Assembly (NCBI GenBank): GCA_964035545.1 | Contig: OZ037773.1 | Location: 6,340,251-6,404,250 of the forward strand | Reading direction: 5' to 3' | Length of the DNA: 64,000 bases | Source: Bugula neritina | Taxonomy: Eukaryota > Bryozoa > Gymnolaemata > Cheilostomatida > Bugulidae | Shown: in pieces, positions 1 through 9,894 of the stretch | Numbering within the stretch: position 1 is the stretch's first letter | Layout: every line of letters starts with the position of its first letter | Made by a program: the position numbers and the translations under genes | Notes under the pieces: model-generated | Seen by the model: the letters and a program-made list of their open reading frames with translations, nothing else | Database searches by the model: none | What the model was told of the DNA's origin: nothing

Positions 1-57
1 AACCACAGCCTCTAGCGTTGACAAGTTTTTATGACGGAGTTATCTCTCCCATTACAG

Positions 58-3020
58 ACATCTCAAGTTGGAACCAGAAGAGAATATGTTGGATTCACAA
101 TATTTTGGTAAATACTTTTCGTTCAACACAGTTAGAAACCCGTGGACCAGACTTGTCAGTGCTTTCACTCACAAGTTCCTCAACTCGCACGACTACATTT
201 ATATGGCAGCCGCTGACAAGTGCTTTGACAGACACAAGTGAGAAATTACTCATCATTCTTCTTAATTTCATGTCATTTCTTGCATTGTATTGTATATCAT
301 GGCTAATGGTATACTAAAACAGAAATTTGGGCAGCTAGCTAAAGTAAGATACTTACTGTAAAATATATTGTAAATTCTACCCAATAACATAGCCATAATT
401 ATAATACACAATAATATTAATTAATACACAATAGTTGTGATATATTGTCATAGTCATAATAACAATACACAATAATAATAAGCAATGTAGCGTAATTGGT
501 ATAATAATACACGATATAGTCCCTATGCTCAAGATTATGTAATATCATTAATGGCTTTCCAGAAATTCTATGGTTGAAAAGCAAAAACTTGAAGTTTTTA
601 ACAAACTTTTTTAATTAACAGTGAATTGTGTTAAGTGGCATCAAATATATATAGCATAGTAACATCACAGTACATTAGTGTAGGTATTGTATATTACAGT
701 AGATTGGTATATATTATAATAATATATTGCATCATATAGTAATAATATAATTATGACTTCTACATCTGCTTAATTGCAGTGGGCAAGTGAATTAGTTTTA
801 ATCTCAAGCTCTGAAGAGTACATTGCAATATATTATTTTATATTTTCATTATCTCTTGCATCATCGATAATTCTAGTCATCCCAATGATATAGAACTTGG
901 CAGCACTGTAGTTAAATAATGTTACTGCTCTCATAATATACATTATAATGTAGACATTGTGCATCTATAGAGACCATGCGATTGGTCACATCTATGGGAA
1001 TCAGAATTGCTATTTCGTAGCAAAAAGTAAACATTTTTAAACAATAATTGTGCACTGGGCTATCATTGTATGACTTGAGTAACAACATGTAAAAATATGG
1101 TCAAATAACTTAACAAATCGTGCTGGAGAAAATGACACCATTTCATATTCTATATTCTTTAAGATTTTTTTTGTTTACTGAAATTTTGGGATTGTTATAG
1201 GTTAGAAAGTGCTGTATTGTATACTAGAAGTCTTAGTTAGATTCGCTTAAAAGATATCATGAGAGAGTAACTCTACATATGTCATACATGAAGTTTAGAC
1301 TATTTCAATTTTTCATATATCATATTTCAACAGTTGATATGTATATATGAGTATGTAACTATATGTGGAAAAATCATTATTTTATAAATTCTCTGCAATA
1401 TAAAGAACTTACCATTCAAAATGTATATATTTATTCGATTTTATAAAATTTAATATAATATGAGTATATAAACATATAAAATAATTGAGTAATGTAATTC
1501 AAATATAGATTTAAATAGTTAAGTTGCACCAGTTCTGACTACGTCACAATACTGCATCAATTCATTGCTGGAACAAGCGTTGGATATGCAGCAGTGACAA
1601 CTTAAGTCTTGAAGTCTTTGCTCTGCCATCAGATCCTCAAAGTCTATCGGGTCTGAAATCCAAAGTCAGAATAGAATTAATAGTTTTAATTATTAAATAA
1701 TGCTAAGCTTCTTATAGTAGGGGTAACGGGGGCACAACGGGCCGAATTTTGCATTTGTTGCTCTCATTTGTCTGCTTTTTAAGTTACTAGTTCAATAATC
1801 TCTAGTCTTAATGCTGCATCTGTTGTCTATTACAGGTACCAGTTTGTTGTTTCTATCTCTCTCACAACTTTCAGAATAATGAAATTTTCATGACAAAAAA
1901 ATTGGCCCATTGTGCCCCGGTACCGGGGTACAATGGGCCACTGGGTGGAACTCGACAAATATATTGAAACTTTGCGTATTTTGTTACATCTGATCTTTAT
2001 TTATTTAATATTACAAACAAATAAAGATACTCTTTAAGATCTACAGCAAAATTCATGCTTTAGCTGTACAGTTTGTGCCACTACGGATAGCAGAGGAAGG
2101 CAAAATCAAACGCACATCACTCGGTTCTATAGTGCCATTATCATTACTGTTTAAAACTAAAAATGTTCTTTTATTTTCACTTCAGAGGAACTTTTATCAC
2201 AAAAAAACTTTAGTTACATGTACTACAAAATTTCGAGTAGACTTTTTCTATAAACTGTAGCTAAGGTGCATGGCTGAGATTTGTGATTGGAGTACGGAAA
2301 GGAGAGGCGGGAGCAAATGAGCAAATCACAATTTATTTTAGTCAAGTACATGAATATTCTCTCAATGGTGTAATATATAATGAATATCATGACTATCTAC
2401 TAGTAGCAACAGCAGAGTGTTTTGTATTATGTATAAAATGGCAAAGCTTTAACCTCATCAGATGTATATATTAAGGGAGCTTCAACTTGTAGTTTTGTAG
2501 TCTTACCATGATCTGATGTCTTTGATATTTTACAAAAAGGTCAGAAATAGCTATATCTATAGATTTCAGTAACATTTCAACCAACTTTTTGGGCAAACAA
2601 ACTAATAACAGTGATCAGGGTGCAATAATCAGCTGGCCCGTTGTGCCCCGGTCAGCACGGCTCATTGTGCCCCGTGTGGCAAAATTGAAAATAAATGTGC
2701 CTCAAGGAAAATTTATTTTAGAATTTGCTGTTATACTAGTTAAGCAATGTAGAGACAAGCAATGGCAACAATATTAGTAAAATATAGGCTTCTTGCCTTT
2801 GAGTGTAAAAAGTTATAAAGCTTTAACGACATCCTAAAAAATTTACAAAAAGTAGGTAAAAACAGTTTTTTGCTCGCCTTTTCAACACGTATGTTCCGCA
2901 AGTGATGAAACTACAAAGGCTGAATAATTATGTCAATATCTTTTTATGAAAAAAAAATCACAACTCTAAGTTTATAAGTTCTCTCACAATTTGGCCGGCT
3001 CTTTGTACCCCTATGACCGT

Positions 3021-3064
<44 letters not shown>

Positions 3065-5725
3065 TTACCCCTAATATAGGTACAGTAAGAAAAAAATCAT
3101 ATATGGTCTGCTAGTGGTCTGCTAGTGATCTGCTAATGGAGTGCTAATGGTCTGCTAATGGTCTGCTAGTGGTCTGCTAGTGGTCTGCTAGTGGTATGCT
3201 AATGGTCTGCTAGTGGTATGCTAATGGTCTGATAATAATCTGTTGATGATTTCTAACTATCACAGAATATTGTAAATTGTTCAAAATATCAAATAGAATG
3301 TAAAGATACAACAAACCAGTGAGTTTTCTAACCTGCCCAGTGACCATCTCTGATCATCCACTGTAATATATTATATAACATGCATACTGAGGGCCAAGCT
3401 TGTAATATCTTATAGCTTTTCTGTACAGCTCTGCATTAAAAACTGAGTTGGATTAAAGTGGATAATATAACTTATAACTTGAAACTTAAAATAAATGTTT
3501 TCACCGATTGAACACATCCATGACTTTAAGTATCTCCCCCCCTCCCCCCCCCCCCCGTCCCTCAGTTTACAGGAGTGTAAATGTTGGTAGTGATTCATTT
3601 AGGTTAGTTTAACTTTTAAACTCAATGACCTAGTTCTTAAGATGACCTAGTTCCTGAGATGACCTAGTTTTGCTCACCTCTCTGCTCCCCACTGCCAGGA
3701 CATCTGTTTTCTAGTAAATTAAGCACAGGAACAAGACATCTCATAGATTGCAAGAATTCACTTTCTGTACAAGCTCTAGGAACATGCTGGTCCAGTTTGA
3801 CTGGTGGTGTCAGTAAAAGCAGCACCCCAACTGCTGTTAGCATCCACCTGTAGATGTAGTTATCATTTTCAATAGAATTAATAATAGACCTGTTAATAGC
3901 CATCAATATGTTACTACTTTATCTATATTTTACTACATAAGAAATTGTTTATTTTTGCAATACAAATGTTATATGCAACCACTTGCTCAAAATGATTATA
4001 TTGTTCAACATCTACTGTAGATTTGGCTCTGGTTATTCATGTGATTTCCAACTGCAGCAGTTTATATTCTTACATATACAGAAGAACTGATAAGCATTAC
4101 CAATATATAGAATTATTGTTTCTTTGACTGTAACATAGTATAAAATATATTATGTTAAGTTATCTTACCTCACCATGTTACTGTAACTGTGTCTGCAGCC
4201 CCTTCTAAAGCCTCACTTCTGGCTGTATTATATTTATACTCTACTTGGTTCTGCCTCATTACATTGACAAAATCTTGCTAATTGTTTTCAGGTTACACAA
4301 AAACTGTAAAACAATTACGATTTTTATACCAACTTCAATACAATGGTAACTCTTGAAACTTTTTAATTTATACTAGCTAGCACGTTGACATTATGCAACT
4401 GTAAAGCCTAGATGCCAACTACTAATATAATATGATTTATATATCATATAATATATATAAAACAATTATACTTTACATAATAATATGTAGATGCTCTATA
4501 ATATATCACGTAATAGCTAATAAATTGTTTAAATACTATTTGTTGTTCAAATTTTTAAAATAAGCTTTGAAAGAAAAAAAGGTTCTATGTAAAACATTTC
4601 ATAGCTTAATATAGAACTTTTTTGCCCCTTTATCAGGCACTTAGAAAATATTTACACAAACTGCACTACCGTATCGCACTTTTTCATTAGCGAGTGCTTT
4701 GAGTTACTGTCAAAGTGATCACATGCATGCAAGTGAAATATCTTCACGCTAGACAATACTTCTGCAGGAAACTGACGGCCCGACACATAAAATGGACATT
4801 CCAGAGATTTCTAAATGACTGCGTGATTGACTCCTGGGAGAGGAAGGGGGCGGAGAATATGGATGAGCACTGGAGGCCGCAGAGCCTGTTGGGTTCTTTC
4901 TGCACAATGGATTACACATATATAAGTAAGTAGAACAGTACGTTATATATTAGTAAGTATAGAATAGTACGTTATATATCAGCATATGGAATAACTGTAA
5001 GTGCATAGAGTAGCATATACATATAACTGTAAAATACAGATGTCATAAAAGTGTGTGCTGGTTACATCGATGACCTAGTAAACCCGAGTTTATGGGCTTA
5101 AACCCCAGTAAAGGCCATTGGTGATGTTAGGAAAAGCATCCAGTCATAATTGCTCCTGGGCCACATATGAATAAGTCTTTAGCCCATTTTAAATAAAACT
5201 TTTTCATCTGTGGTGGGGAAGTTCTCACAGGGATGTGTGTAAATAGCTTAATGATATAAAGAAAGCATATAATATAATGTGTCACAGTACATTCTGATAT
5301 AGGTCATCATCATTATCGGTTTACTAAATATTATTTAACATTTTTAAATGCTTTAATGTGTATAGCATATATTATAATTTGATAATTTCAATCCAATTTA
5401 TAATTATAACTTATCAAAAATCTTATCATAGTTAGACTGGTTTATTGCCCTTCCTAAGAGCAGTATCATACATCTATTTTTAGATAAGTTTGAGACGGCT
5501 CAGCTAGATCGGACTGCTCTACTTTATAAATTCAGTGTCAGACAAGGCTTTGACCAAATCATGGCAGATTCTTCTGCAAACCGAGAGAAGTTTGAGAAAC
5601 ACAACACCACCGCAAACACGTACTCCAAACTCTGGGGTGAAACGAGCACAGCTACAATAAATAAACTCAAAGTAATTTACGATTTAGATATAAGACTCTT
5701 TGACTATCCAGCAACACCTCTGTGA
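58..5725 (+). CDS. Carbohydrate sulfotransferase (Sulfotransfer_2 / HNK-1ST type), C-terminal part
   Basis: Three exons join in frame: 58-237, 4768-4925 and 5484-5725 (stop TGA 5723-5725). The 5' part lies outside the window. The first exon encodes KYFSFNTVRNPWTRLVSAF, the 3'-phosphate-binding motif (R-x-P-x-x-R-L-V-S-A) of the family that transfers sulfate from PAPS to sugars in the Golgi lumen. The second exon carries the family signature HWRPQSLL followed by a Cys and DYTYI. The third gives NKFET and the C-terminal region ending in FDYPATPL. Splice sites are GT/AG throughout: donor GTGAGA at 238, acceptor ctgcag before 4768, donor GTAAGT at 4926, acceptor tttttag before 5484. The signal anchor and 5'-phosphosulfate loop should lie upstream. 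The conserved Cys after HWxPQ in vertebrate members reads Gly-Ser-Phe-Cys here, a small deviation. The acceptor sugar cannot be told. A possible polyadenylation signal AATAAA is at 6154-6159. Confidence 0.9.
1903..1940. repeat. Near-perfect GC-rich palindrome
   Basis: Arms TGGCCCATTG (1903-1912) and CAATGGGCCA (1931-1940) flank a central CCCCGGTACCGGGG, so the 38 bases are almost entirely self-complementary, with one mismatch per arm. It lies inside the inverted-repeat element and may be a transposase subterminal site or a hairpin. Confidence 0.85.
3025..3063 (+). repeat. Poly-C tract (39 C)
   Basis: Uninterrupted C homopolymer embedded in the right terminal inverted repeat of the element at 1718-3073. 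The length may be unstable or mis-assembled. Confidence 0.9.
3106..3235 (+). repeat. 12-bp tandem repeat
   Basis: About ten copies of GGTCTGCTAGTG or GGTCTGCTAATG with substitutions, immediately right of the inverted-repeat element. Confidence 0.85.
5051..5215 (+). repeat. tRNA-derived SINE, copy 1
   Basis: The stretch contains GGGCTTAAACCCC, a degenerate B-box-like core, then AGTAAAGGCCATTGGTGATG, GTTAGGAAAAGCATCCAGTC and ATTGCTCCTGGGCC. The GTTAGGAA-x-GCATCCAG block resembles the central domain of known invertebrate SINEs. It lies in the last intron of the sulfotransferase. A second SINE at 57890-58030 shares the ATTGCTCCTG-like tail. Confidence 0.6.
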
Positions 5726-6644
5726 TACGCCGTGTGGTGAGCTAATAACAAACCTATGTGTGATATAATGACGAATCTCATCACCAGGAGATGAGGATCT
5801 TTAGAATGACAACAGCTGTCAGAAAGCTGGCTTCAAAAACTGTATTGTTTGAGAAATAGAGGCTAAATAGCCAGAAACTTGGGCTAAAGTTAAACGTAGA
5901 CTATAGCGTACTATGATCAGAATTCAAAACAGTACTGCTAAATATTTATATTACTGCAAAAAGTGGGGGCAGAGTAGCTCTTCAAAGATTAGACAACTTC
6001 TAAGCAGAAAGCTGGAGTCATAAGCATTTAACTTTGGTGTAATATAATATAATATAATTACAGTGAATACTTATCGAGTTTAAAGCATCTTTGTTTATTG
6101 CAGCAAAATTAACATAAACAAGTTACTGTTCTAATTATACTAAACTGCTGACTAATAAAATACAAATTTTAACAAAACAGGACCAACTATATATAAGTTA
6201 TACAGAAATTACATATATATAAAGTATATATATATATATATATATATTATGATATTATTTTACAGTAAAAATGTTGGTATTGCCTGGTGATATTGTGATA
6301 AAATTTCAAGTATTTATTATTCAACTTTTTTTCAAATAATTATAAATTTTTCAATACCTTTTTTTATGTTTAAGACTATAAAAATAGAAAATGATATTTA
6401 CTAAAAATAAATAAGTTATCATTTTTTGTGGAATTAGGGCAATTATTTATAAAATATAGCCAGCATAGGTCTTCAAAGTTAAACTTATGCATGTATCTTC
6501 ATATACAACATAATTTGTGTAACTGGTCTAAAATAAAATAGCTTTAAAGACTCTAAATTTCTCAATGTCATGCTATAAAAACATTAACTTCAATTTTACT
6601 AAAACTATTGTGACAGATCACAGCGTAAAGACTGTGACATTTGT
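5726..6644. other. 3' flank between convergent sulfotransferase and lipocalin genes
   Basis: AT-rich sequence holding both 3' untranslated regions. A (TA)n run sits at about 6222-6247. AATAAA at 6154-6159 could serve the + strand gene. I see no other gene. Confidence 0.6.
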
Positions 6645-8789
6645 TCAATATTGTTCAAACAACTCCAGAAGGTTCTGCTCCACTGGTGGGTAAGTGCATC
6701 CGGTATGATTGACTACGTGAACTTTTAGCCCACTGTCCATCCAGTGGCCCAGCCCTTGTTGTCGGGCTATCTCCATCATCCCCTCCAACTCTCCATCTTC
6801 CACAAATCTTTGCTTGTGATAGAAGTTTATTCCTACAGCAAATGGGAAATTATACACTCTTGATAATGCAAATGCATTCAATAGTCATGCATGTAGAACA
6901 CATTAAATTTTGTACAAGTATGTCCAAGTGTTAATAACATGATAGTTTAATATATTTATCAGTTTAAATCAATATGGCAGCTAATAAATCACATATCAGC
7001 TATTCAGGCAAATTGTATATCTGTTTCCTTGTTTGTCAGCACAGCATATTGGAAAACAAAATATCATCAGTATGAAAAGGCAACTCCCAACTAAAGAGTT
7101 ATAAAGCACTTGCAAGCACCTGTGAAAGCTACTCTGTTGAAATACTCCACACACTGAAACTCAATGACCCAGTTGTACTTGTCAGTCACTTTGTCAACGC
7201 CGAGAGCCACTATGGTGTTCGGCCAGACTATCATAGGCAGCCATGGCCAGTGTGCGTGCATGTGACCTTTTGGATGACCTACAGACAAGAATAATATATT
7301 TATACACCCTCTAACCTTTTACTAGAGATAGAATAATATATTTATAATATGCCCTTTAACTTTTTGCTATAGACAAGAGTAATATATTCATATATACTTT
7401 CGTCATTTACTAAAAGCCGTGTAGTGAATAGACAACTACCAAATGTTGCCAATTACAATCTAATAATATTATGATGAGTCATATAGGTACAGGAGTTGCT
7501 CCCTCTCACCATTTAAATTGAATGTCAGGTTGGCATACTGCTGCGTCTCGGAGCACCACAGTGTGAAGTTATCAAATATGTGATTGCTCTCGGGCCGATA
7601 GTGCTTAACGGACCTCTCACACCCGCAGACAGATATTGGCTGAGTGATGTCATGGTACGCCAACTCATACCTTTAATATATGCAGTCAGCAATGGCAGCA
7701 TGAAAAATATATTGATACAGGATATTGCCATGGTTTGTGGGATGAAAAAATATCAACAGTGCAATCATTGCTTCTCAGCTAGAGATTTTAATCGGTTATT
7801 TAGGTTTTTCTAATATCTAATCATAGTAGACATGGAATATACAAACATCATTAAAAATGGAGCAGCAGTTTTTTTGGCGTGAGTGAGTTATTTGGAGCTT
7901 TAAAAAGTAGCTCCAAATGATGATGAATAAATTCACTTGATAAGTGTAGACACTAATGCCATATTGCAGAACGAAGACTGCTTTCTGTCAGATGCTCACT
8001 GCAGATCACTGCAGATCACTGCAGATTCAATGGAAGTTGCCTGCTCAAAAGTCAAACTGCAGAAACATTACAGCTATAAAACAGCTTTGTTTTGGTTGCA
8101 TCTCTAGTCAATGATGAGGCAAGAGGTAGGTGCAGTAATGGAGAAATTGAGAAAAGCCTGTGTTCTACATGTAGATTAAAAATGTAGCAAAAGAAGTTGT
8201 GTTCTCACAAGAATTTCAACATACACCTCAAACCAAAGTCTAATAATAAACTTAAAGAACTTAGGCGATCTCAATTTCTCTACTACTGCTCCTAAGTGAA
8301 CAGCTGAGCAAGAAAGCCAGTTGCTATATTTCAAGCATAATAATATAAGCTATAGTTTTTCATTATAAACAAATAACATGGAAAGAATTTGAGCTTTATA
8401 AAGGTTTTATGTGTTGAAGGGAAATCGCTAGAAGCAGCACCGAGTCGGTGGTCATTGAGTACAGTAATTTAGCGGCCTGAGGTTTGGGCAACGAGTTCTA
8501 CACAAACTCTGCACTCAATTATCTCGATTCTGTGCTGTTTCTAAAGATTTTCGTCTGAAACCTAAATACCTAACCACAGCTGTCTACTAGTTACTGAAGT
8601 ACGCTAAACCACCTACCATACTCCCTGAAGTTTTCTCACATCAAAGTGCTTCCTAACATAGTCTGTCTGTATGTCTGCAGGTAGAGGGCACCTTGGACCA
8701 TCAACTAAGAACCAATAGGCAATGTTTGACCCAAAGTACGCCAAGACTATCCCAAATACAGCTACTAGAATGTTCTTGCATGCTCCCAT
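6645..8789 (-). CDS. Lipocalin with N-terminal hydrophobic anchor or signal
   Basis: Four exons, read on the minus strand as 8617-8789, 7510-7670, 7120-7278 and 6645-6832, give 681 nt (226 residues plus stop). The splice phases agree at every junction. Residues about 7-28 are hydrophobic and follow MGACKN, consistent with a signal peptide or signal anchor. After CPLPAD the protein reads FDVRKLQGVWYELAYHD, the lipocalin GxW signature (ligand-binding barrel, first strand), with the W codon split across exons 1 and 2 (donor GTAGGT). Several Cys are present (VCGCERS, CSETQ, FQCVEY, HTGCTYPP), enough for extracellular disulfides. The C-terminal exon is helix-like and rich in E and Q, as after a lipocalin barrel. 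Length is near the usual 170-220. The closest named groups would be the ApoD and insect-type lipocalins, but the ligand is unknown. Confidence 0.85.
7978..8030 (+). repeat. Short tandem repeat (10 bp unit)
   Basis: Three or more copies of CACTGCAGAT in a row within the first intron of the lipocalin gene. Confidence 0.7.
8125..8294 (+). mobile_element. MITE-like inverted-repeat element, copy A
   Basis: About 170 bp bounded by GTGCAGTAATGGAGAAATTG at the left and an imperfect inverted partner, CAATTTCTCTACTACTGCTC, at the right. The interior matches copies at 38941-39100, 42218-42369 and 45392-45546. The AAGCCTGTGTTCTA arm is shared. Confidence 0.75.
8430..8525 (+). repeat. Dispersed repeat, copy 1 (CCGAGT family)
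   Basis: GAAGCAGCACCGAGTCGGTG and the following 20 bases align with 26871-26910 (AAGCAGCGCCGAGTTGGGGT and onward), including the TGAGT-x-CA-x-TAATTT tail. This may be a degenerate SINE or another short interspersed repeat. Only two copies are seen here. Confidence 0.5.
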
Positions 8790-9894
8790 CACTTAAAGAG
8801 CAGTTAATTTATCATTACTACTCAGTTCGACTCCGCCGAGTTCAACGTCCTTGAAGTTTGTCACGTGATGTGATAAAGACAAGTTCAAAACTCGCCTGCT
8901 TATCTAAACACAGCACAGACTGCAGGGTTTATCATTTCACCTTTCTGAATGAAGAATAACAAAGCTCTATGGTTGCATTGTTATACACATGCATTCAGCA
9001 ATGCTTCTTATTTGTAGCCCAAACACAAGGCCTATTTTATGGGCTTATCCTGCCCCTCCCTCCCTGTCAAGGTTGTGTATGGAGTGGTGGCTATCACCAG
9101 TTTCATTTTGTGCATTGAGAGATCTCAAGCTATATGTGAACCTCTTTATTAAAAACTCCTACATATCTATATAATATATATTATAGGCTACTATTAATTT
9201 GAAACAGTGAAATTTCCAAAGACAGACATTACATTATACTTTTATACATATTATAAATTCACCTTGCACATACATACCTCGAAGTGCACATATTATACAT
9301 TGTGTGCGTGTGTATGTGAAAATATAATATTTTATGCATTTATGCTATTGCAATGGTAACTAATCATTATCTAAGGGCAGATAATTTCTTATTTTCACTT
9401 CTTTCTAAAAGTCACGCTAGTCTACTTCTATAGATAAAGATAAAGCAAAAGTAAATAGCGGAGCTGATAAAATAAAATATTTTGAGTGCTCAGAAATTTT
9501 CTAAATAAATGTATACGAAACTCCTACAGCTATTTGTAGATTAAAGTAGTTAGGACTCCGGTTATTAAATGCTCTCTTATATAAAAGCAATAACATTATT
9601 ATTATGAGTTTTACATTCACAACACCATTAAATACTTTAGTGCTTTGTACTCCTCAAAGGCAGCTACTGTAAGCTATACAAATTAAATTATAAAACTATT
9701 ATTAAATAATATTTGCATTGAACTTAATGAATAGGGGTACTGAATGGCTTTAGATTTCAATATCAAAGTATAACCAGCTCACAGGGCCTGCTGCCTGATA
9801 TCAGCATAGAGCACTTGGCAGCGCATGCTTGGTAGCTAAGGTGTTGGGTGACACTGTTGAACGTGTGCTCTCAAGTGAATGTAACACGCAAACA
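8790..9894. other. Intergenic region between divergent lipocalin and death-domain genes
   Basis: About 1.1 kb, presumably holding both promoters. I see a TG-rich stretch near 9300-9318 and AT-rich sequence. The + strand ORF at 8989-9174 lacks coding character. No defined regulatory site can be named. Confidence 0.5.

Larger units (their letters stand above)
1718..3073. mobile_element. 1.36 kb non-autonomous element with terminal inverted repeats
   Basis: The left end reads TAGGGGTAACGGGGGCACAA and continues CGG. The right end is its reverse complement (CCGTTGTGCC, a C run, GTTACCCCTA), giving about 23-bp inverted termini next to TA dinucleotides. The C run of the right terminus is 39 bases (3025-3063), against five G at the left. 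Inside, the motif GGCCC[A/G]TTGTGCCCCGG recurs at 1904-1920 and about 2634-2651, with a related copy at 2661-2675. No transposase-like ORF is visible, only short ORFs at 2075-2260, 2283-2474 and 2589-2777. The superfamily cannot be named from this copy alone. Confidence 0.7.
238..4767 (+). other. Large intron of the sulfotransferase gene
   Basis: This 4.5 kb intron is AT-rich and has no convincing exon. It holds a terminal-inverted-repeat element (1718-3073), a 12-bp tandem array (3106-3235) and a second pyrimidine/C tract (about 3535-3557). The minus-strand ORFs at 3410-3598 and 3664-3906 have no family resemblance I can see and no splice context, so I do not call them genes. Confidence 0.75.

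Noticed and set aside
18-317. 99-residue ORF in the frame beginning at 18
   Set aside because: Overlaps the sulfotransferase exon in the wrong frame. The correct frame gives the VRNPWTRLVSAF motif.
2075-2777. Three short + strand ORFs inside the inverted-repeat element as transposase remnants
   Set aside because: No transposase motif is visible and the ORFs are no longer than chance.
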